Assembly (NCBI RefSeq): GCF_040436345.1
Contig: NC_133237.1
Span: forward strand, 23,627,749 to 23,691,748
DNA length: 64,000 nucleotides
Origin: Pagrus major
Taxonomy: Eukaryota; Chordata; Actinopteri; Spariformes; Sparidae
Direction of reading: 5' to 3'
Shown: piece after piece, positions 19,472 to 43,200 of the stretch
How positions within the stretch are numbered: position 1 is the first letter of the stretch
Layout: every line of letters starts with the position of its first letter
Translations under genes and position numbers: made by a program
The notes under the pieces: model-generated
Databases searched by the model: none
Told to the model about the DNA's origin: nothing
The model's input: only the letters and a program-made list of their open reading frames with translations

Positions 19472-20092
19472 CCTTGGCCTGTGCCTGCCATTACATACTG
19501 CAGTAAGACTTTTATTACCAACACTCGAGATCATTAAGGAAATTACATTTTGTTATTGAAAGATGTAAGTGACAAATCTGTCTGTTATCATAAAGCATAG
19601 TTTTTCTAATGGACAAATACTGTGCTCAGTAAATCCCCAACAAATATCCTACAAATGATGTTTGACGAAGTGATGTTTGATGACATAGGTTTTTTGAATT
19701 TGAATTTGAATGGATATACTTGTATTGTAAAATGATGAAATAGTCAATAACAATTAGCAATATATAATTTTTCAAATTTGCCTTTTACTAAGTCACTCCG
19801 AGGTCCATACAAACACTGCAAACCTTTTTCGGGGGGCTTAATATCCCTATTTATACGTGTTGTTTGAAGTTAGAGTTGTAACAGAGGGTTATACAACTCA
19901 GTTAAAATGAATAATACAGAAGCAAATAAGGACCAAGAAAGATTAATAATTGAATTATATATTGATATATATGAGTCCTCTTAAGACACAGACATATTTT
20001 TATATCTTTGATCCTAAATTTAATGGCTCTGACCTTATTTTACAGAATAGTTGACCCTGTTTTATTAGACTACCAAATGTGTGACGTGTGAA

Positions 20093-20137
20093 TGTCCTGC
20101 AACTGTACACCAGTGACATTTGTGTGCTTCTCCAAAA
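20093..20137. repeat. Upstream core block, copy 4 (about 600 bp before myosin B TATA)
   Basis: tgtcctgcaactgtacacca, then gtgacatttgtgtgcttctc and caaaa. This is the copy linked to the intact myosin gene B. Its nearly identical 45-bp core in copy 3 and weaker forms in copies 1 and 2 mark it as a candidate conserved upstream element. Confidence 0.6.
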
Positions 20138-20737
20138 CTAAAAAGAAAGATCCCCCACCAATCATCAGAATTATATGAAACCATACCTCCATATTTTGTA
20201 TTGATTAACAAACTAGAGTCACGATAGTAATCATGAAAGATTGAATATCTTATCAATTGTATCATTATCAACCTATGCAATATTTAGATATATTTGAATT
20301 AGTGTAAGTGTGGTACCTTTAACACCAGGCTCATTTTTCAGTATTAAAGATTTATCTGTATCAATATAATATTTTATATAAGATCAAATTTAACAAAAAG
20401 CCAACAACATCAAACCTGCTCTGTATTGTATGCATGTATTAATAAATAGTATAATGCAATAGCTAGTAAGTCATATGTTAGAAAATCAGATAACAGATAT
20501 ATGCATCATATTGTCTAAAATACACTGTTACTATTTTAGATAATTTAGCTCACACAATGGTTTTTCACCATACAGTGTGAGCCACAGGGGAAAAAATACC
20601 TACTGCAACAAATGTGGGTACAAGGCAGTATCAATCATTGTGAATGTCAATGTCACAGGATTAAGGGCATGACAACATGACAAGAATGCATGACCAAATT
20701 GAGCAGGGCACACCTACTGAGGAGACAGTCCTCCCTC

Positions 20738-20745
20738 TATAAAAG
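20738..20745 (+). promoter_or_regulatory. TATA box of myosin copy B
   Basis: TATAAAAG in the context ccctctataaaagagtctgc. Transcription is expected to start about 25-30 bp downstream. The first noncoding exon then ends at 20790 (ctcag/gtaggt). Strong TATA promoters with noncoding first exons are usual for sarcomeric myosin genes. Confidence 0.85.
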
Positions 20746-20767
20746 AGTCTGCTTAGGACTCTGTCGA

Positions 20768-21088
20768 TAACTGGTAGGCCTCCAACTCAGGTAGGTATAT
20801 CAATTTCAATTGATAAGTATTGTGTATGTCAGTAATTAATCAATTATGTATTTGCAACAGTGCTTATAAGCATCTTTAAAACTTTGATTTTTTGTTATTT
20901 ATTTATTTCCACTGGGTGCGCTATACAAAAATGTGATGCCAGTCAATAGTTTCTAAAAGCAATATGTGTATGTATTTTAAATGATTGTATTTTTTCTATA
21001 GATTTTTTGTGCTCATGCTTGACCATTTATTTATAGGACCAAAAGAACAAACCTGACTGTATTCCATCTTCTGTTGGGACCAAAGGAG
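20768..21088 (+). other. Noncoding 5' UTR exons of myosin copy B
   Basis: Exon 1 (approximately 20768-20790) ends at a consensus donor gtaggt. Exon 2 (21037-21088) follows a ttatag acceptor and ends at gtaaat. Neither carries the start codon. The third exon (from 21208, after ttttcag) holds 17 further UTR bases and the ATG. This split 5' UTR matches vertebrate MYH genes. The exact transcription start is estimated from the TATA position. Confidence 0.75.
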
Positions 21089-21224
21089 GTAAATTATTGT
21101 TCATTTCAGGTGATATCCACAATTTCAAAACACACCTCACCTGATAGGTCTATCACTAAAAGAAATACTAGAAGAATGGAATATGTATGACCTCTCCTTA
21201 TTTTCAGTCTCTCAAGGTGCAATC

Positions 21225-32771
<11,547 letters not shown>

Positions 32772-32848
32772 AATACAAGATCTAGCTGAGGCATTTTAAT
32801 AGGGTTCATACAATATGAACCCCTGTGATTTTTCTTGTGTAAATCTTC

Positions 32849-32854
32849 AATAAA
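32849..32854 (+). terminator. Poly(A) signal of myosin copy B
   Basis: AATAAA 78 bp after the TGA stop, the same spacing as in copy A. Confidence 0.85.
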
Positions 32855-32870
32855 TTTAAAACTTAGCTCA

Positions 32871-33641
32871 AGCGTCCTGTTTTCTTACTCTTTGTTTGAC
32901 ATATTCTTAGATAACCAAGTTCAATGAAACTGTATTAGAACACGGTGTGTCAATATGAAGACCAAACTGTCAATATTGCTCATATCATTGCTGCAGTTTC
33001 AGTTGAGATCACCTCTTTTCATCTGTGCTATCCTTGAGATGCACCAATGATTAATTGAAACAGTTGTGCCCAATGTTACAGTGAATTAATAACTCTATAT
33101 ATATATTATATAAAATGTGGACTCTGGACTCATTTATCAATTATGTGGTTCAACTAAATCAGGAGCTAACATGAGTTGGCAATCGGGTTTAATTCAGGTA
33201 TTTCTTTTTGTATTGCGATACATTTTTGGTTAGTTAGTTTCACACAGTTTGCCAAAGGCCTGGCTTTAATTCCAACCAACCTACAATTTATTTCTTTGGA
33301 TAAGCAGCTAAAGCAGCATTATCTTTAACTTTATGCATTGCATTTACATTTGAAAATAAACAAAGCAGTGTGTTCTCACTTTTAAAATAGAAGATGTATA
33401 TACATGTAATATTTAACTAGCAAAGGAGAAAAAACAAGTACCCAACCCAGTCCTAAAAATAACAAACAGAATAACACAAGTTCCTTTCAAACAAGAGCTT
33501 CTAATTAGTGTTGACATAAGAAAATAACAAATACAATTTCATAAACAATGTTCAATCAACATTTTTTTTTCAAGCCAAACATCTCACATTTTATCTCTAT
33601 TATTTTTCCCCAATAGATCATTTACAATGTAGCATACCTGA
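32871..33641. other. Convergent intergenic spacer
   Basis: About 770 bp between the 3' end of myosin B (+) and the stop codon of the pcp2-like gene (-). It must contain the 3' UTR of the latter; TTTATT at 33287-33292 is a possible poly(A) signal on the - strand. No other feature seen. Confidence 0.6.
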
Positions 33642-36600
33642 CTATTGTTTATTCCCACCATTCTTCTTATCTTTCTTTCCACCCCCCTTTCCCTTTCCTT
33701 GCTCCCCTTTACATTTTTGTCCTCCTTGAGCCATCCCCTTCTGGAGCTGGGCTGTGTGAACCCTCTCAATCAGAGAGAAACAGTCTTCATCTGGACTGAT
33801 AGGGCTGGACGCAAGCTTCCCCAGTTCATGTGGACATGAAGTTTCAGGATGTGTTTCTCTGGTTGCTCTTGGGTTTGGAGACGATGGACTTGAGCAGCCT
33901 TTTCTAGGACTTGCATGGCTTGGAGAGCTGTGCCTGGACTTCAAATCTTCTTTTGGGACAAGATTTAAGTTTACAGACAAGGGTCTGCCAGGCGCTGGGC
34001 TCAGAGGTATCACAAGGTTATCTCCAGGGGCTCCTAGAGTGAGGAAGACTTCTGGGAATGTACATGGATCGAGAATCTTGTGTCCCTTTGACAGATAAGA
34101 GTCAAATAACAATCAATGAAGATACACATCTTTTATTAAGACATTGACTTTGGCCAAATAGCTCACAATCTACAACCCCTTTGCCAAAAGATTTGAGACA
34201 CTGTGTAAAACATTGTTCCAAACATATATTGTTTTTGTACTGTATGTTGATTATACCTCCAAAAGGACTGACAACTTATTAAATTCTGTTTTATTTATGT
34301 TTTACACGCCATCCCAACTTTTTTGGAGAAGGGTTTTTGTTCAAGCTGTCGAACAGCTTACCTGCTGTGGTGTGAAGCTCATGGACACCTTCACTGTCAT
34401 CTGTAAATAAATAGCATGTCACTGTTCTATACCAAGTGTTTCAGTGACTCTTGGTCAGCATTTTATTCATTGATGACTAACTGCGAGAAGTTGAAGGACT
34501 TATCAGTGAAACTCACACATGGGGTTCCAAGAAAGGATCCTCTCTTCTTTATAACTAAAACATTAAGGTAGGCTATGGCCACTTTATATACATGAATTAA
34601 TAATGCAAATGATTAAAGCTCGGTGGACGCATGCAAGTTTGATATATTTTTTAACTATTAATTGATTAATTATTGTAATCATTGATTAATTATTGATTAT
34701 TTTAATCAAATTGGTGTCCTTTAGTGCAAATCGTGTTTTTTTTACTATTTACTATTATTTATACAACTGTTTTCTCTCAGTGTTCGCACCTGCTTTGAAA
34801 TCAAAACACTATTGTGTCTCAGGTGAAGAATTTACCTGTGCTGGGGAATTTAGCTTCTTCTGATATTCTGTCTCAGAGGTAAATGAAGCAGATTTGGGTA
34901 TGGCTCTGGGGGAGCCACATTCTGCAGATTCTGCATAAGCCCTTTGGGGTTGAGAGGTAGGTCTGGAACAGTCTTTCCTTGATGTTGTTGGCGTACTTTC
35001 AGCTACAGTGATGTGCGGTGGAGAAGCCTTGCAGAAGAAAAATGAAAACAAAAGGCAGTTGAGCTGTCATGTATTCCACCACAATAGTTGTGATATATTA
35101 AATCCTGATCAACTGTGGGTATAAGACTTTTTATTATGCAAATATTGCCACGTCTACATACTTTTCTTTATACAAAATACAGATGGTAAATATATGCTCC
35201 ATATCTATAATTGGCATATTTGCTGTGAATAGCTCTTGAGTCACAGTATTGTAGAAGAAGAATGTACATACACATTATACATACACATCACATACACACA
35301 TAATGTCCAGCATACCATTCGCTTTGTAGGAGCATGGCATAAAAATAACAAGGAACTAAAATTAGCAGCATTTGGAAATATTCTATGTGCTTGCACCACC
35401 AATAATTTAAATGTTATGTAACTTACGGGGATTCCAGCCTTTGAATTTCTACCACTTTCTTTTCTTTCTCTATCCCCACCTATCCCTGGCAATTTAGGAA
35501 GTGCAACACGCTGATCGTCTAGCCGTTGTGCCTGACTGGAGGAAATGATTTTGAAGAATGCGTCAGCATCTGCACCTGTTACAGAGAGTCAAGAGTTATT
35601 TCCGTGACGTCTCAGAGACAGCAAACACATACTTGACCTTGTGTGTTTGTCTCACCTGTGGGTACATTATTTATAGCACTTCCATTGTGTGTGGGTGTGG
35701 AAGGTGTACTCCTGCTGGGTTGCAAAGAGCAACGTTGTTCATCCATACGTCCACTTTGTGCATGACTTATCATTTTAAGGAACTGTTCCTGCTCAGCTGG
35801 AGATGCCTCCTAAAAAAGATGTGAAGAGGGAAAAGCACGAAGAAGTGGGACAACAGCCATAAAATATTCAAGAGGACACATGAACCAAAAGACTGGAGGA
35901 GGGGCCTCCCTATCGATGATTGATTGCTTAAAAGAATACAGGTTAACTGGACAGTGGAAGTATTGGGAAAACTATAAGCTGTGTATTGTGCAGCATGACA
36001 TCTCACCTGCTGATTTTGGTCAGTTTTGGCATGGTTTAGGGAGGCAGACAGTTTATCAGATGTATCTGAAATGGGATGATCTTTGCGCTGAGAAGAAGGG
36101 GTACCCTGATTTTGTGAGATATTGGGTGCAGAACATCTCTGTTCATCCATTCTTGAACCCTGTTTGGGGGGAAATGAGATCCATTGTTGACATGTTAGAT
36201 CAAAGTTGTTGGATGTATTGTTATACTTGTTATACGTTAAACTTTTCACAATAGTCTTTACACCATGCTATGTATGGGGCCAACCTGGACTTTGGAGACC
36301 ATGTAACACAAGTAGCTTGCATCTATCTCTGCAGCAGAAGATGTTGATGTGGTACTTCCATTTTGTATTCCTGGCAATGAAGGAAGAGACACTCGCTGAT
36401 CATCAAGTCGTCTGCCCTGAGAGTTCGCCAGCAGGCTGAAAAACTTGTCAGAATCTGGTCCTGTCATGGTGTAATCAGATGTATGTTAAAGAGTATTGAA
36501 ACTATCATTGTAAAAACATTAAATGTTAAAAAAACAGGCAACATGTTTGTATTCTGACCTTTGGGCACTGTGCTCTGACTGGGCTTGTGTGTGGGTGTGG

Positions 36601-38818
36601 ACCTAGGACTGGCATTTAAGACACATCGCTGGTCATCCATTCGTCCACGGTAGGTATGACTCATTAAGTTAAAAAAATCCTCCTGATCAGCTTCAGTCAA
36701 GACCTAAATGAGAAAAAGGTTTACAGCACATATTTAGGTCAGTAAATAAATAAGCTGAAAAATAAATTACATAAAAAACAAAATGGGTATTCAGATTAGA
36801 GATATAAGACATCATTAGTTGAAAATGTTGTAGTTTAATGTAATTTAGGGTTAAAAATCATTGTAGTGACTTGATCATATACCTGTTTTTGAGCTTTATC
36901 GTTACTCTTTGGTCGTTCTATGTCTGACCTGGGGCTGAAAGATGCTGAGCGTGGAGGGCCTGAACCAGACACAGACTTATCATTTTTTGATGAACACTGG
37001 GTCTCCAGGGTTTTGATTTGAGGTAGTGAGCATCTTTGGTCATCTATTCTGGAACCCTGAAAATGCATTAGGCCAGAATTCTTCAGTATTTTGGATCAGG
37101 AGGCACACTTCTTTAATAAATGAAGTTCCACAGAACATTGAGTAAATTATGGCTTAGTGCAAGAATGTGTTTATATTTTGTTCTGTAAAGTACTAACCTG
37201 GACTTTAGAGACCATGTAACTCAAGTAGCTTGAATCTCCTCCTGCAGTGGATGCGGCGTTGTTATTTTTTAATCCCGGTAATGATGGAAGAGACACTCGC
37301 TGGTCGTCGAGCCGGTTGCTCTGGGTGTTGGCCAAGAGGCTGAAAAACATGTCTGAATCTGGACCTAGAAAATGAAATGTGACAGTGAACTTTAAAGATG
37401 AACTTGCTGAACCTGGATCTATTGGAAAGAAAAAGTAAAGAGGCAATTGCAGAAATTGCAACATGCTTCTGGAAATGTTTACAGAAACAGGTTTATGAAG
37501 ATTGGGAGTTTTAATTATCACCTGAGGTCAGTGTACTTGCAGAAAGTTTTCTGTCTGTGTGTTTGGGCGTGCAGGGAGCACTTTTGCTAAGATCCAAGGA
37601 ACATCGCTGGTCGTCCATGCTTCCACGCTGGCCATGGCTGATTATATTCATGAACTTCTCGTGTTCATCAGGTGATTCTGTCTATTGGACAAATATTGTG
37701 TGATTTGACCAAACAAGGATCAATGACATTTAACAACATAAGAAATCTATAATTATTGCACCAACCACAATGACATAAACAATAGAACAGACCTTTCTAG
37801 AATTGGAGCAGTCATGCTGAGAGGGAATCTGTAACTGGTTTGCTGGTAGCAACAGGAGCTTCCTGTTGCTATCTGGAGTACTCTCTGTCAGAGATATCTG
37901 AGGTGCAGAGCCATGATGGTTATTCATCCCAGGTTCCTGAGAAAACAAGTCACATTTGGAGTGGACAGTCATTTATTTATCAAACCACCTGTGCTGGTGC
38001 ATGCACTCAGCCCCTAAAGTCTAGTACCTGGTAGTTAAACCCAGGCAATGACAGCCGCAGGGTATCATGGTGTTGTTCCTGTTTGTTGCCCAAGGTATTG
38101 GAAAACTCTTCACAGTGTGAACCTGTGAGGAACAGGGGTTACACAATCAACAATCAGTCTACAAATGGACACATACATGCCGATTGCATCTTTTTGTCTA
38201 CCGTACAGACCTGTATTTTTTACTTACGGGTTTTAACAGGACTCAAGGCGCAGCGCTGTTCTTCCATTCGTCCACGCTGTGAGTAACTCATAACCTTGAG
38301 GATCTGCTCCTGTTCTTGGGCTTCCTGTTTCACATTAGCCAGAAGAAAAAGGAAATAGTGTGAACTATCACAACATATAGACTATGTTCTCCTTGGCATT
38401 ACATTATTTAAACCAAGCAGATAAACAATTTTGGCTCATTTTCCAATGTAAATCTTGACATGAAAATAATTATTCCCAAAAGTTAATATTTTCACACTCT
38501 CCATATAACAGTGAAAGTGCCAGAACCCAGAGAGATCAATGTAGAACATGAATGTTTTATCAAAAATGTCAAAATTATAAATATAAATATAATGGCAATA
38601 ATACAGTCCTGAACAAAAAATATTGAATATAAAATAGTTCATACAATCACAATTAGATCAATATCAGTCAACAATAAAAGGAATTGGAGCAGAAATTTAA
38701 CTTGTGGCTAAATGTACACATACTTTCAAGCATAGGAATGAATGCTACGCTACAAAGGTCTTACCATTTTCGCGTCATGTGCTTCTGGTTTAGAGTCCAC
38801 TTCAGAAGATGCCATCAT
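33642..38818 (-). CDS. pcp2: Pcp2-like multi-GoLoco G-protein regulator
   Basis: GoLoco proteins bind GDP-loaded G-alpha-i/o and block nucleotide release. Fourteen coding exons, 5' to 3': 38765-38818, 38228-38324, 38028-38122, 37793-37936, 37522-37681, 37198-37364, 36883-37056, 36559-36703, 36285-36460, 36007-36159, 35656-35809, 35427-35575, 34836-35027, 33642-34085; 767 aa in one frame. It starts [11 protein letters not shown]; a likely acceptor just upstream implies a noncoding first exon. Exons 2-13 are four copies of an alpha-beta-gamma trio. Alpha carries a GoLoco such as [20 protein letters not shown]. Beta carries [20 protein letters not shown] followed by PSLPG. A third motif ([15 protein letters not shown]) is split across the beta/gamma junction in copies 2 and 3. 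The last exon has a degenerate motif ([12 protein letters not shown]) and a Lys/Gly-rich tail. No TPR repeats, so it is not LGN/AGS3. Orthology to PCP2 rests on matching motif types and linkage to stxbp2 and pet100. The first exon-14 acceptor (tcaaag) is the least certain boundary. Confidence 0.9.
34171..34341. mobile_element. MITE-like element with terminal inverted repeats
   Basis: The left end (tacaacccctttgccaaaag, then gtgtaaaac) and the reverse complement of the right end (acaaaaacccttctccaaaa, then gtgtaaaac) match over about 40 bp. Total length is about 170 bp and it has no coding capacity. It lies in the last intron of the pcp2-like gene. The motif is that of a very common non-autonomous teleost DNA transposon. 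Confidence 0.75.
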
Positions 38819-39604
38819 CAAAACTAATACAAAAAAGGGAAAATGTCCCAAACTGAAAATTAGATAAAATGTGAATCAGTACAGAAAGTAAACAAAAATA
38901 CTTCCTGTAATTGATGGAGAATCCATTCAATACTACTTGGAACTATTGTTTTTGCAATGGAAAGGATGATCCTGATTGATGCTATTCCAAATATGTACTG
39001 GATGTGGCTTGGTGGAAGGCTTTTAAATAGAGTTAAGTCCCAAGTATTAACCATTACCATTAAAACCCCTGCCAGTGCCCCGATCTTAATATTACCATCT
39101 GTAATCCCAGATGAAAACATAATCCTCCACATGGAGAGGGATGATCTTTTTCACTGGTAGGTGTACATATTCTGCCTACTGAACTACCACTGTACTTAAG
39201 GTTTATGTTTGCAATTTTGATACACAGCAGTTTTATATTAATTTTATGCTGTTGGTTCATTTCAACAGCTAGCAAGGTATCAAAATGCCAAATTGTTCAA
39301 AGCTTTAAATGTTCCGAGTTATAAAGGATGCTATAAAATGTACTGCATATACTGATCAAATAAAATAATAATTTGAAATATTAATAGATTAGTTTCTGGC
39401 CATAGAGCATAGCTGTGAATATTCAGAGACAGATACAACAAATATGAGGATATTCTATTAAAAGCAAGAATATCAGTCGGGCATATTGGACATGGTTGAA
39501 TAAGCTTTCAAAAGATCTCCCCAATGATTTAAAAATAAGTCCCAGCATGGATGTTTATTTCATTTACTTTGGTATCAGGAAATACCACACACAAGACACA
39601 CTTA
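38819..39604. other. Spacer between pcp2-like gene and stxbp2
   Basis: Both genes run on the - strand, so this holds the pcp2 promoter and 5' UTR and ends where the stxbp2 3' UTR ends. No TATA box or CpG-rich segment is obvious. An upstream noncoding pcp2 exon probably lies here, since a tattag acceptor directly precedes the coding first exon, but I cannot place it. Confidence 0.5.
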
Positions 39605-39624
39605 AGAGTGAATATTATGTTTCT

Positions 39625-39630
39625 TTTATT
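39625..39630 (-). terminator. Poly(A) signal of stxbp2
   Basis: TTTATT on the + strand (AATAAA on the gene strand), about 610 bp after the stop codon. It is the best-placed candidate; others exist in this AT-rich 3' UTR. Confidence 0.5.
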
Positions 39631-40237
39631 AGTCATTTTTAAACAACAAAGAAACAAACACCCACCACTCTTGCTCCCAACAATATATTAAATTACAAGT
39701 TAAATGTGCAAGATTTCATAAGACAGCAGTTGAGACATTTTGTCTGAGATTACTTTTCCCAGAAAAAGGAAAAAAAAGGTACCTGGAGAGAGGAAAAAAA
39801 GATATCCCATACATGATGTCACTGAATATACTATAAATACTTCTACTGACTTAAATACATCTATATTATGCTTGAATAGTATTTTTGAACCAGTTTTGTG
39901 GGAATTATCCAGTTTTTTTAGAACACAATTATGGAAATCAAACATATATTGTAGTAACAAAAATAAGAATTTGAATGAGAATAGTAAAATAATCAAAATA
40001 TGAATAATATCTAATTAAATATTTTAATACAATTTCAATCACAGCAGTATACAGAACCTAATTTGCAACAAACCATACAAAGAACAGTTTAAAATAAAAG
40101 AGTCACAAATGTTTCCTTCCATGGCTACATCTAAAATGTATCTTTATATTTCACTTCAGATGTCAGCAACCAATCATCTCAAATGAAAGACTAACCCCTT
40201 AATCCAGTGTACTATTCTCTGTTCAGACTCAAATTAT

Positions 40238-43200
40238 CTAACAATCAGGGTTAGGAACTTGGTCCAGACTCTTCAGGTCGTTGAGGAAGCTGGTTGGAGT
40301 CAGGATATGAGATGACCCTGTCGAAGAGAAAATATTTTTAATTAAAAAAAAAAAAAATCGAAACCTCTGCTGCACTTTTAGGACAAAAATCATGGCCTCA
40401 TCAACTGTGCTTACCAATCAGCACCTCCCATTTCCCTTCAGTGGCTCGAGTGACTTCATAGGCAGAGCGCATCTCTGAGTGTGAAACCCCACCAATCACA
40501 AATATGATAAGCCGAGGGCCAGTGCGATATTCTGTTGGACTTTTATTTTTGTGCCAGTGTCCAAAACGTGCACTGCTGTAAAGAAAAAAGAAAAAAAAAG
40601 AAAGACAAAAGTTACTTAAGCAACAAGTAATTATTTATAATACTAAGGCCTGTTTGTGAGCCAGTTTCCAATTATCCATCAAGAGTCTTATCTATTTGAA
40701 ATAATAGCAACTGCTGCAAATAAAATAAAATTCAGAATAAGAATGGATTTACAAAAATCAGCCAATGAGGTAAAACATTAAATATATTGTCTTAGAATGT
40801 GATAATTTGCTAATCACTGTTTTATGTTTTACACATTGTCCAGGCCATTTTTGAATTGTGAAATGCAATGTTCTCTTTGGTACAGAATTCACTTGAAATT
40901 GACTCCTTTAGACAAATGTAAACATTAAAATCCTATAAATTAATGAGTCTCATTGGAAGTATGCAAGAACATCCAAAACCAAAAGTAGGTTAAATGGTTA
41001 ATCTTGCACAATCAGCTGGAAATTGTTTAAGGAATAATACAATGCACATGTGAAAGAGTGATAACAGCCCTGCTGGTCAAACACTGTGGTTTAGGTTCAT
41101 ACTGCATGTCTATTTTTACTGTAATGCTTTGCTTACTACCTCTGCTAATCAGTTTCATGATGTTACAAAAGGTCAAATTAACCTCTTTTCCAACTGCCAT
41201 GTCTAGTTTTATATAGCCAGCCTATAACCTAGTGTTAGTATTAATGACTACTCAGTTCTAATTCTGCACTTTGGTAAAAAGGACAGAGACACGCATTGTG
41301 CATTATGCAGATTATGAGTGAACCCAGGTCCATGAGAGTGGTTTGTATAAGCACTATCATCAGGGATTCCCTGGGGGATTAAAGAGTATTCAAAGCAAAG
41401 CCAAGTTTCACCTTTTAAAACACTTTGTCAAAAGCTTGGCTCCAACTCAGTAACAGGGATGAAAGCTTTAATTTGATAACGTTAATCTGTCTGCTACCCT
41501 AGTTGATATATCTGTTACCAAACAAAAAGCAAAATAAATAATTTTCCAGCTGTCATGTTTTTCCTTTTCAAGTGTTTTGTTTTCTCATCATCAACCAATT
41601 GCTTTATATGTATATACTGTGAACTAAGTAAAAATGAGCTGTTTATGTTTAATAGAAACATTTTCTTTTCTGTTTCCAGCATCTACCTGACTGCAGTCTG
41701 ACTTGTTTTGATGGGAGCAGGATCAGAGATGAATGGCCACTGCTTTCTGTCCAGTTTGTCCTCTATGGCATTCTGTGATACAGAAACACATAGTGTAAAA
41801 ATCTGGAAGCAAAACTGAGCAGGTGTGCCAGCAACATCAGAAGCCTAACTTTTTAATACCTCCATGACATCTTTGATGATGGGTGTCCATCTAGAGAGCT
41901 GATACGTGCTCTCTGTGCGCTCCTTCCGCTCTGGCAGCGTTTTCCCAGCATTGCGGCCCTAATAAACAACACAACAAAAATGACAAATACTGTTGAAGTA
42001 CATTTATATTACAACAACACTGAGACTGTAACCAAACTATAATCGAGTAATTTACCCCAGCTATAATGTTACAGCCCAAGTTCTGCAGGTTGTTGATGAT
42101 GTTGCTGTCAGCCTGTATATTTGCATGCTGGATGAGCTTGGCAAGGTTCTCCTCCCCAATGCCTACATGGATAACAAGACAAGACAAGACCAGAAAATGG
42201 TGAGGGCAATAATAAAATTTGATTCCTGGTTTTCACTTCATATCAAAGCATCTGGTCATATTAACCCATTTAATTAATAGTCACACGGTGTGTTTTTGTG
42301 CACAAAAATGTTGGTTTAAAAAATGTTCTATTAGTTGAAAGAGACAGCTATGACAAGGGCACACCTTTTTTCTTGTGGAATATGTACAGCAGTATGATGC
42401 GGATTTTGTCGTAGGCCTCAATTTCATTGTTGAGGAGCACCGGAACAATGCTCTTCATGGCATCCTTCAGAGGTTCCCCTTCTGCACTTTCTCCCATTGC
42501 AAGGTCCTGTGGAAGACACCAGTGGTTAACCATTAACTGCAATTGGAATCTGAATTACTGATTACAACTTAACTCAGCTGACAGCCAACTCTTAAGGCAG
42601 CTGACACCGAGGATGAATTACCTTTCAACCTCATTTCTTTTCCGTCCTTTTCTTTCTTTCATGACCGTACTATTGTTTTAAAAATACTGCATTATCACTA
42701 GTTCTTTCACCCTTTTACTAAACTACTCAAAAGGTTAATGCTGGCATTACATATACTATAAAAAGCCTTTTAAAAATAATCTCAAATTATTTAAATTTTT
42801 TTGCTGAACATAAAAAAACCTCTTGCAATGAAAGAAACTGTCATAGATTACACAGTACATCCAGAGTTGCATTTGTAATCCATTAACTACGTCAAAAGTA
42901 CCGACAAATATTAGCCACTTAACTTGGGCTTTTATACTTACATCTAGCTTTTGGATGTCCCTGGGCACTTTGTGACCTCCCTAAAAGCTCTTGCTAAGCT
43001 TTATGATGAATTTGGACAAAGCCAATCAACAACAAAACTTTTTGCAAGGAACTGAAACTAGAGAGTGGCTAGAGGAGCACATAAAAACACATTACATTTT
43101 AATAATAGCGTTACACACATATATTTGTATTGGGCGGTCCAAACAATGTAGAACACTTAAGCAAACGACAACAGCTGACATAGAGCTGTTGCTGTTTGGA

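Larger units (their letters stand above)
15863..20700. other. Intergenic DNA upstream of myosin copy B
   Basis: No coding gene recognised. It contains GCTAGC/TTAGC-rich sequence around 16060-16300, an ATT microsatellite, a dispersed teleost-type A/T repeat near 18315-18500 and two copies of the upstream core block (19426 and 20093). The last 600 bp before the TATA box are the best candidate for proximal control of copy B. Confidence 0.55.

Noticed and set aside
35558-36254. Plus-strand frames across the GoLoco gene
   Set aside because: They run through exons and introns of the - strand gene without splice logic; the - strand gives a full 14-exon frame.
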